DNA of 49,129 nucleotides, from positions 1-49,129 of the forward strand of contig JAITXI010000162.1 in the NCBI GenBank assembly GCA_031284905.1, read 5' to 3'. Below are positions 42,256 through 49,129 of the stretch, in pieces. The notes under the pieces were generated by a model that did no database searches, was not told the DNA's origin, and saw only the letters and a list, made by a program, of their open reading frames with translations. How positions within the stretch are numbered: position 1 is the stretch's first letter; each line of letters starts with the position of its first letter. Both the position numbers and the translations under genes were made by a program. The DNA is from Bacteroidales bacterium (GTDB lineage: Bacteria > Bacteroidota > Bacteroidia > Bacteroidales > ML635J-15).

Positions 42256-42966
42256 ATGAAAAAAATCAGTTCGTTTTTAGTATTAATATTCATTTTAGTA
42301 ACTTCATTTGCACAAAAAGTAGAAGTAAAAGAACAATTTCACGCATTTGGAAAAGATAATAATCATAATGCTTTAGTAACAAATGTGTATTTCAATGACC
42401 AAAAAACTGTTGAAAAAGAATTAGAAACTTTTCTGAAAACTTATAAAGGAAAAATTTCAAACAAAAAAGGATTATTTACTACTGATAAATCTGTAGTACC
42501 TTCACTATCAACAAGTACCGTTAACATTTATGCTACTGTAAATGATACAAAAGGAAATAATAAAGAAATTGAAGTAGCTTTTGCTTTTGATTTAGGTTTA
42601 GGATATGTTTCTTCAGCAGATTATCCCTCTCAATATGAAAGTGCTAAAACAATGGTTCTAAATTGGGCAAATTCTTTAACCGAAAAAACTTTTATTCAAT
42701 TAGTTAAAGATAATGAAAAAGAAATTGAGAAATTTCAAAAAAAATTAGACGGTTTCACTAGTAATAAAACTTCTTTAGAAAAAGAAAATTCTGATTTGAA
42801 TGCTAAAATTACCGATTATAACAATAAAATTAATGATTGTAAATCAAAAATTTCAACAAACGAATCAAAAATGACTAATTTAGAGCAACAAATTCAAGAC
42901 CAATCAGCAGCAGTAAAACAACAAAGAGAAGCTCTTGAAGCTATTAAAACAAATTATGGAAAATAA
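42256..42966 (+). CDS. Secreted protein with C-terminal coiled coil, unknown function
   Basis: Signal peptide MKKISSFLVLIFILVTSFAQ; heptad-like C-terminal region. Confidence 0.75.
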   Translation: MKKISSFLVLIFILVTSFAQKVEVKEQFHAFGKDNNHNALVTNVYFNDQKTVEKELETFLKTYKGKISNKKGLFTTDKSVVPSLSTSTVNIYATVNDTKGNNKEIEVAFAFDLGLGYVSSADYPSQYESAKTMVLNWANSLTEKTFIQLVKDNEKEIEKFQKKLDGFTSNKTSLEKENSDLNAKITDYNNKINDCKSKISTNESKMTNLEQQIQDQSAAVKQQREALEAIKTNYGK

Positions 42967-42986
42967 TTTTTTTTATTAAAATAATT

Positions 42987-43014
42987 AAGGTAATCTTTTT
43001 GGTTACCTTTTTTT
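42987..43014 (+). terminator. Rho-independent terminator
   Basis: AAGGTAA-N9-TTACCTT followed by a T run. Confidence 0.75.
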
Positions 43015-43106
43015 ATTTCTTTTCTCAAAAAAGACGTATAATTGTGCGTCTATACTTTTATAAAAAAAATAAAAAAATTTGTTTTATATTTGTAAAAAAA
43101 TAAAAA

Positions 43107-44132
43107 ATGAACGATGGATACTCTCACTTTAGCAGTAAAGTATATTTAATAATAATATTTTTATTTTCAATCATTTCTATTGGCTGTAATAATAATAAAT
43201 TGAAAAAAAATGTATCCAATATTAATGTTAATATTACTATTGAAAGATTTGATTTAGAATTAAATACAATAAAAAATGGAAATGAAATTGAAAAAATTGT
43301 TAATTTACAAGAAAAATATAATAATTTTTTTGAAATTTATATTGAAAAAATAATAAATATTGGAAATACAGATAATGTATCGTTTATAACATATTTGAAT
43401 CTCTTTTTGAATGATTATGCTGAAATTCAGGCAAATAAAGAAGTAGCGGCTGTTTTTTCTAAAGTCAATAATATCGAAAAAGAATTAAATGATGGGTTCA
43501 AATATCTGAAATATTATTATCCTAATTATGAAATTCCAAGAATTGTAACTTTTACTTCAGGTTTCAATCATTCTGTTGTAATTCTCAATGATTTTATTGG
43601 TATTGGTTTAGATAAATATCTTGGAGAAGATTGCAAATTATATGAAATGTTAAATATCGAAAAATATTTACGTTTTGAGATGTCGCCGGAATTTATTAAC
43701 ATTGATATTATGCAAATAATTGCAGAAGATTTGTTTCCAAATAATATTGAAAATAAAAATTTACTTTCAGAAATTATTTATAATGGAAAAATTTTATATT
43801 TTATAAATGCAATGTACCCTAATATTCAAGATTTTAGATTAAATAAATATTCAAAATATCAAATAGAATATTGTAAAAAATTTGAAAAAGATATATGGAC
43901 AGGTTTAATTGAACAAAAATTATTATTTAATACAGATGTTTTTACAATAAGAAAATTAACACAAAAATCTCCTTATACAACACAATTCGGACCTGATTGT
44001 CCGGCAAGAATTGTTAATTGGATAGGCTTACAAATAGTACGTTCCTATATGAATAACAATGCGGATGTAACACTTCAAAAGTTGATGGAAGAAAAAGATT
44101 TTCAGAAGATTTTACAATTATCACAATATTAG
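43107..44132 (+). CDS. gldB: Gliding motility lipoprotein GldB-like
   Basis: Lipobox IISIGC; IERFDLELNTI; HSVVILNDFIGIGLDKYLG; PARIVNWIGLQIVRSYM. Confidence 0.75.
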   Translation: MNDGYSHFSSKVYLIIIFLFSIISIGCNNNKLKKNVSNINVNITIERFDLELNTIKNGNEIEKIVNLQEKYNNFFEIYIEKIINIGNTDNVSFITYLNLFLNDYAEIQANKEVAAVFSKVNNIEKELNDGFKYLKYYYPNYEIPRIVTFTSGFNHSVVILNDFIGIGLDKYLGEDCKLYEMLNIEKYLRFEMSPEFINIDIMQIIAEDLFPNNIENKNLLSEIIYNGKILYFINAMYPNIQDFRLNKYSKYQIEYCKKFEKDIWTGLIEQKLLFNTDVFTIRKLTQKSPYTTQFGPDCPARIVNWIGLQIVRSYMNNNADVTLQKLMEEKDFQKILQLSQY

Positions 44133-44166
44133 CATAATACTTGTTAGAAAAAATAGTTTTGATATA

Positions 44167-46206
44167 ATGAATTTATTAAAAAACAGTTTAAAAATAAAAA
44201 TAGTTTTAATTATATTAAGTTTGGGATTTTATTTTAATACTAGCTCACAGAATATCAACAATGAAGAATTTTGTAACGAAATTGATAATAATAAAATTAT
44301 TAAAGATTACCGGAAGGCAATTGAATTATTAATTTCAAAAAAATATAAAGAATCTGAACTTTTATTAAATAAAATTGTTACTGAAGAAGAAAATTTTACA
44401 GAAGCTTATGTTGCATTAGCAGAAATACAATATATAAAATATGAAAATTCGTCTGATACAAGAGCAAAAGATGCCAATATGTCAAAATATAAAATTTTAC
44501 TTGAAAAAATAGTTTCTATTTGCCCAACTTTTGAAAATTATCAACTTTATTATATTCTCGGAAAACTTTATTATAATGATAAAAAATATGATAAATCAGT
44601 ACATAATCTAAATATTTTTACTACAAAAATTATAAATGGAGAATTTTTTGATGATGCAAAACAAATTTTAGAAAAAATAGAAGAATATAATAGTTTGATA
44701 ACTAAAAAAGTAGAATATAATCCGGTATTAATAAAAAATGTTTCATCTGAAAATGATGAATATTTGCCATTTATTTCTCCTGATGGAACTTTAATGTTCT
44801 TCACACGTGCGTATATGAAAAAAGATAAATCATCAGCATATCTGACAAAATTTGTTGAAGAATTTTCGGTTGCTCATAGCGAAGACGATTCAGAAATTAA
44901 TTATTCAAAAATTCAAGAAATGCCTTTACCTTTTAATTCCGGACGAAATCAAGGAGCAGCAGCTATTAATATAAATAATAGCGAATTATTTATAACAATT
45001 TGTGAATATTCACGAAGCGATTATAATAATTGTGATATATTTTATTCGACACGAAATAATAATGGTTGGTCTGATTTAAAAAATATGGGAAGTAATATCA
45101 ACGGACAATTTACTTGGGAAAGTCAACCATCAATTTCAGGAGATGGAAAAACGCTTTATTTTTCAAGCATTCGTCCTGAAAATATTGGTTTCGACCCAAA
45201 TAATCCAACTACCGATATTTATTCATCAACACGAAATTCTAATGGAACTTGGTCAAAAGCAAAAAATTTAGGGTCAATAATTAATACGCCCGGAAATGAA
45301 AAATCTCCATTTATTCATACAGATAGTCAAACCTTGTATTTCTCTTCCGATGGACATGTAGGTATTGGCGGTTATGATATTTTCTTTTCCAAAATTATTG
45401 ATAATACTTTCACTAAACCCAAAAATATAGGGTTTCCAATAAATACGGAAAATGATGATATTGGCTTTGTTGTGAATACAAGTGGATCAAAAGCATATTT
45501 TGCATCAAATAAATTGAAAGGAATAGGAGGCTGGGATATTTATTCAATTAGCCTTTTTGATGATATTAAACCTGAGAAAGTAGTTTTATTAAAAGGACAA
45601 ATTTCAGATGATGAAGGGCATAGTATTTCTAATGCAAAAATTGATGTTGTAAAAGTTGATAATCAAGAGCTTACAGAAGGTATTGTAAATCAACATTCCG
45701 GTCAATATGCTGTAGCAATTCCTCAAAAAGATAATAATGAAGAATATTTAATGGTTGTCAGAAAAGAAGATTATAATTTTACATCGGCTTTAGTTGATAT
45801 TTCAAAAGAAAATTCTGACAAACCTATTACTATAAATTTTGATGTTAAACCGATTGAAGCAGGTGTTTCTGTAAAATTAAATGATATTTATTTTTCAACA
45901 GCTTCTTTCCAAATTGATAAAAAAAGTTTTGTAGTTTTAAATAATTTTATCATTTTTTTAAATGAAAATCCGAAAATAAAGATAGAAATTCGTGGTCATA
46001 CCGACAATATTGGCAATTTACAATCAAATATTACACTATCTGAAAATAGAGCAAAATCAGTTTTCGATTATTTAATAAAAAACAAGGTCGATAGTGCACG
46101 CTTGCAATACAAGGGATACGGACCAAATATGCCAATTGATTCAAACGAAACAGAAGCCGGAAGAGCAAAAAATAGAAGAACTGAATTTTTTATTTTAGAA
46201 AAGTAG
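44167..46206 (+). CDS. TPR - PD40 beta-propeller - carboxypeptidase-regulatory-like - OmpA protein (PorE-like architecture)
   Basis: PFISPDGTLMFFTRAY, SISGDGKTLYFSS repeats; OmpA C-terminus IEIRGHTDNIGNLQSNITLSENRAKSVFDYLI. Confidence 0.82.
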   Translation: MNLLKNSLKIKIVLIILSLGFYFNTSSQNINNEEFCNEIDNNKIIKDYRKAIELLISKKYKESELLLNKIVTEEENFTEAYVALAEIQYIKYENSSDTRAKDANMSKYKILLEKIVSICPTFENYQLYYILGKLYYNDKKYDKSVHNLNIFTTKIINGEFFDDAKQILEKIEEYNSLITKKVEYNPVLIKNVSSENDEYLPFISPDGTLMFFTRAYMKKDKSSAYLTKFVEEFSVAHSEDDSEINYSKIQEMPLPFNSGRNQGAAAININNSELFITICEYSRSDYNNCDIFYSTRNNNGWSDLKNMGSNINGQFTWESQPSISGDGKTLYFSSIRPENIGFDPNNPTTDIYSSTRNSNGTWSKAKNLGSIINTPGNEKSPFIHTDSQTLYFSSDGHVGIGGYDIFFSKIIDNTFTKPKNIGFPINTENDDIGFVVNTSGSKAYFASNKLKGIGGWDIYSISLFDDIKPEKVVLLKGQISDDEGHSISNAKIDVVKVDNQELTEGIVNQHSGQYAVAIPQKDNNEEYLMVVRKEDYNFTSALVDISKENSDKPITINFDVKPIEAGVSVKLNDIYFSTASFQIDKKSFVVLNNFIIFLNENPKIKIEIRGHTDNIGNLQSNITLSENRAKSVFDYLIKNKVDSARLQYKGYGPNMPIDSNETEAGRAKNRRTEFFILEK

Positions 46207-46335
46207 TAAATGTGAAAAAAAAAATATATATTTGTAAAATATTTTATTCAGGCAACGAAAAGTAAATTTTTATTGTCTTATATATAAATGGTGATGTTAA
46301 AAATAAAAAAAATATTATATTAAAATTTTAAAGTT

Positions 46336-46998
46336 ATGAAAAAGATAGCTATTTTAACCTTTATGTTAGTTGCAATACTAACTGCAAATGCTGAAAATAT
46401 TATTAAAAAAAATTTTACAATTTCTGACATTAAAGAATTGGAAGTTTCTAATAATTTTACAGTTAGATTATATCAAGGAGAAACCGAAAGTTTAACAATC
46501 CAAGCAGAAGAAAATATGATGGATTATGTTATGGTTAATATTGTAGATAACAAATTAAACATTTCATTAGCAAAAAATGTTCCAAACGACAGTCGTTTTT
46601 TCTATGTAGATTTAACAGTAAAAAATTTGGATATTATTAAATTGAGTGGTTCTTGTTTGTTGGTAACCAGAAATCAAGTAAATTTTCCGGAAATTGCTTT
46701 GAACATAAGTGAAAATGCTCAAGTTAATTTAAAATTGAAATCTATTAATACCCATATTAATACATCAGGAAATAATACTTGTGAATTTGAAGGAGATGTT
46801 GAAAATTGTGAAATCATTACTTCAGGGAACGCTGTAATAAAAGCAGAAAAATTTATTATTAATAATATTAATATTGAAGCATCCGGTTCTTCTATTGCGA
46901 ACTTGAATGTTATTAATACAGCTAACACGAAAAAACTTGATTCATCAAAAATCACATTTCTACAAAATCCTAAAATTGTAACAGGTAATTCTTATTAA
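46336..46998 (+). CDS. GIN domain (DUF2807) protein
   Basis: Signal peptide; ISDIKELEVSNNFTVRLYQGETESLTIQAEENMMDYV followed by beta-helix-like repeats. Confidence 0.8.
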   Translation: MKKIAILTFMLVAILTANAENIIKKNFTISDIKELEVSNNFTVRLYQGETESLTIQAEENMMDYVMVNIVDNKLNISLAKNVPNDSRFFYVDLTVKNLDIIKLSGSCLLVTRNQVNFPEIALNISENAQVNLKLKSINTHINTSGNNTCEFEGDVENCEIITSGNAVIKAEKFIINNINIEASGSSIANLNVINTANTKKLDSSKITFLQNPKIVTGNSY

Positions 46999-47010
46999 AA
47001 ATTAAAGATA

Positions 47011-47073
47011 TTATAACATAAAAATCCCATACCAAATTAAAAATTGTTTTGGTATGGGATTTTTATGTTATAA
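47011..47073. terminator. Very long perfect inverted repeat, presumptive terminator
   Basis: 26-bp perfect arms TTATAACATAAAAATCCCATACCAAA / TTTGGTATGGGATTTTTATGTTATAA, 11-nt loop. Confidence 0.7.
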
Positions 47074-47165
47074 TTGTATTAAAATTTATTTTGATATTTT
47101 GTACAAATATTTACGAAAAAATTATTAAATAACTAATTTTATTTTGAAAAAAACAAAAATTTAAT

Positions 47166-47173
47166 TACTTTTG
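47166..47173 (+). promoter_or_regulatory. Bacteroidetes -7 promoter element (TACTTTTG) of tRNA-Lys
   Basis: TAnnTTTG 10 nt upstream of the tRNA 5' end. Confidence 0.5.
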
Positions 47174-47183
47174 CAAAATCTTT

Positions 47184-47256
47184 CGGCTCATAGCTCAGTA
47201 GGCAGAGCACGTGACTCTTAATCTCGGGGTCGAGGGTTCGAATCCCTCTGAGCCGA
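47184..47256 (+). tRNA. tRNA-Lys (anticodon CTT)
   Basis: CGGCTCA/TGAGCCG acceptor, GCTC/GAGC D-stem, CTCTTAA loop, GAGGG TTCGAAT CCCTC T-arm. Confidence 0.92.
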
Positions 47257-47284
47257 CAGCCTTTCAAGTAAATTTTAATGTAAT

Positions 47285-47944
47285 TTATTTTGCAATATTT
47301 ATTATTCCCAAAGTTGCTCCTGAAATTGCAAATCCTGCTAACATTCCAAAGGCAGTATTTTTTAAAATCTTTATTCTCGCTTTCCGTTGATAACCATAAG
47401 CGAATAATGCATCTCCTGCAAATTGTGGATATTTACGATAAACATTTGATTTTGAAGGTTTTACAAAAATCATTCCAGCAAAATATCCTACAGGAACAAC
47501 TATTTTTACGGTTCCGTAAGTTGGCAAAAACAAAGAACCTCCTGCGACTGCTGTTCCGGCTACAAACGCCCACCACGGTTTGAAATGTTGCTCTGCTTCT
47601 TGCATTCCGAACACAACTCTTCCCATTTCTTCGATATTATAAGATTCTTCATTTTCCGGTACATAAAATATCGAATCTTTTCCTCCAATATTCATCGAAT
47701 AAATGTCGTTATAATCGCTGTAAAATTTTCTGGTTTTTCCTGAATGTTTTTGATAATTATATTCCAAAATAGCGTCTTCTTCATGTTTTACATAAGATTC
47801 TAATGACAGTTTCCTACCATTTAACAAACTTAATGTAATTTGTGAGAAACTATAAGTCGTTACTAACGTGAATATTATAATTAAATAAAATGATTTCATT
47901 TTCACTGCAAAATTATTACTTTGATAATCATTAATATTAAACAA
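47285..47944 (-). CDS. Hypothetical membrane-associated protein
   Basis: Signal-like N-terminus and two glycine-rich TM segments; intact ORF. Confidence 0.65.
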   Translation of the reverse strand: MFNINDYQSNNFAVKMKSFYLIIIFTLVTTYSFSQITLSLLNGRKLSLESYVKHEEDAILEYNYQKHSGKTRKFYSDYNDIYSMNIGGKDSIFYVPENEESYNIEEMGRVVFGMQEAEQHFKPWWAFVAGTAVAGGSLFLPTYGTVKIVVPVGYFAGMIFVKPSKSNVYRKYPQFAGDALFAYGYQRKARIKILKNTAFGMLAGFAISGATLGIINIAK

Positions 47945-48012
47945 AAATAATACAAAAAAATGAATTAAAAAATTCTATTTTTTTGCTTTTTGACAACAAA
48001 TTTTTCTGAAAA

Positions 48013-48251
48013 CTAAATAGAATATAAAAATTCCGGTGAAAATTCTGCTCCATTATACCATTCAAGCGTCCAATCTGTTAATGCAAATTGAATGAAATTA
48101 TCTTTTTCTTTCAAAGGCTCAAATAATTTTCCTTTTAAAAGTGGGAAAAAATCTATTATTTTTTTTTGCCGTCATTGAATTCTAAAAGCATTGTAAAATC
48201 TTTCAAATATTCCACATCAACGACTCTTTTTAAAAAAATATCTTCATGCAT
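48013..48251 (-). pseudogene. DUF2442-like protein split by a -1 frameshift at an A9 tract
   Basis: MHEDIFLKRVVDVEYLKDFTMLLEFNDGKKK* then in the next frame IIDFFPLLKGKLFEPLKEKDNFIQFALTDWTLEWYNGAEFSPEFLYSI*. Confidence 0.6.
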
Positions 48252-48285
48252 TGTTTTTTATTTTAATATTTCTATGATAATTTCT

Positions 48286-49129
48286 CTATTTTAAACACTT
48301 TTTCATATTAAATTCTTTTGAATTTTGTATTCGTTTAGCAGTCTTAAAAAATTCTAATACATTTTCAATTTCCTGATAATTTTCTTTGTATGAGAAATCA
48401 AATAAAAATTTAGTAAATCCTTTTCCAATTAATTTATTTGAGAAATGCGTTAAACTAACAGGATTTTTATCAATTATTATTGTAAAACCATTAAAATTTA
48501 TTTTTTTATAGGCATTTTTTTCTTCATCTTTTAGCTCCTCTCCTACTTTAACCGGAACTCTCGAAAAAAATAATTCAGGATAAAAATAAATTGGTACAAT
48601 TCCATTTCTATCTCTTCCTGAAATTAAATTAGGATAATCGTTTTCATACGGATAAATATATTCGGAAACTCCATTATTTTTTGCGAAATTAACTGATAAA
48701 TCATTTAACAAATAAATATTTTCATTTGAAAAAATTTTTGATTTTTGAGGTAAAATTTCAATCTGTGAAAGATGAGAAATAGAAAATACATTAAATTTAT
48801 TATCAGACAGTTGTCTTAAAATATTTTTATAATTTTGAATTTCAAGTTCGCTAATGAATTTTGGTAATTCAATAACTATTTTTGATTTTAGATTGTTACG
48901 CTTCGCTCCACGAGGGCTAAAGCCGTTGTTATGCTTCGCTCCATAAGGGCTAAAGCAGTTTACGGTATTAGATATATTATTCAAAAAAAACTTCAAATCG
49001 TGAAATTGAAATTTTAAAAAAACAGCAGAAAATTTTTGAAAATCAATATCATTTATATTTTCTAAATTTGAGATTCTTAAAAAATATTTAATTTCCGAAT
49101 TTATTTTTTTCTCAATTTTAAATGAATTA
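48286..49129 (-). CDS. Peptidase U32-like protein, C-terminal part (truncated by window end)
   Basis: Frame stays open to position 49129, so the ORF track's TTG start at 48996 is not the true start. ISGRDRNGIVPIYFYPELFFSRVPVK resembles the collagenase-like U32 C-terminal region. Confidence 0.55.
   Translation of the reverse strand, partial: NSFKIEKKINSEIKYFLRISNLENINDIDFQKFSAVFLKFQFHDLKFFLNNISNTVNCFSPYGAKHNNGFSPRGAKRNNLKSKIVIELPKFISELEIQNYKNILRQLSDNKFNVFSISHLSQIEILPQKSKIFSNENIYLLNDLSVNFAKNNGVSEYIYPYENDYPNLISGRDRNGIVPIYFYPELFFSRVPVKVGEELKDEEKNAYKKINFNGFTIIIDKNPVSLTHFSNKLIGKGFTKFLFDFSYKENYQEIENVLEFFKTAKRIQNSKEFNMKKCLK
48893..48958. repeat. Two tandem 33-nt repeat units within the U32-like CDS
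   Basis: ttgttacgcttcgctccacgagggctaaagccg / ttgttatgcttcgctccataagggctaaagcag, 29/33 identical. Confidence 0.8.

Overview
AT-rich chromosomal segment, most likely from a member of the Bacteroidota. Support: recurrent TAnnTTTG promoter motifs, type IX secretion/gliding genes (PorP/SprF, type A and type B sorting-domain proteins, GldB, a PorE-like OmpA protein), DUF2027-Smr and GIN-domain proteins. The window is mainly housekeeping: aroB(partial)-aroA, miaB, rlmN, MBOAT, flavodiiron protein, Crp/Fnr regulator, gdhA, atpDC, hutI, Fe-ADH, MFS, T9SS module, yggS, signal-peptidase-like gene, cdsA, ftsH, rsfS, queA, two MacB-type permeases, GT9, radical SAM, tRNA-Ser(CGA), NlpC/P60, YfcC-type transporter, KamB-like P-loop protein, PatB-type C-S lyase and tRNA-Lys(CTT). 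I found no CRISPR array, prophage or recognisable defence island, and no clear large undescribed system. The most interesting signals are smaller: (i) a perfect FNR-type palindrome between a divergent hybrid Crp/Fnr regulator and gdhA, with a related site at the same promoter-relative position upstream of the flavodiiron gene; (ii) a tandem 33-nt repeat in frame inside a U32-peptidase-like gene; (iii) a DUF2442-like gene split at an A9 homopolymer; (iv) a signal peptidase I-like protein lacking the Ser/Lys dyad; (v) a KamB-like aminomutase-reactivase ATPase without its usual neighbours; (vi) a MITE-like element and decayed transposase and AAA-ATPase remnants. All family assignments come from reading motifs by eye; no database search was run.
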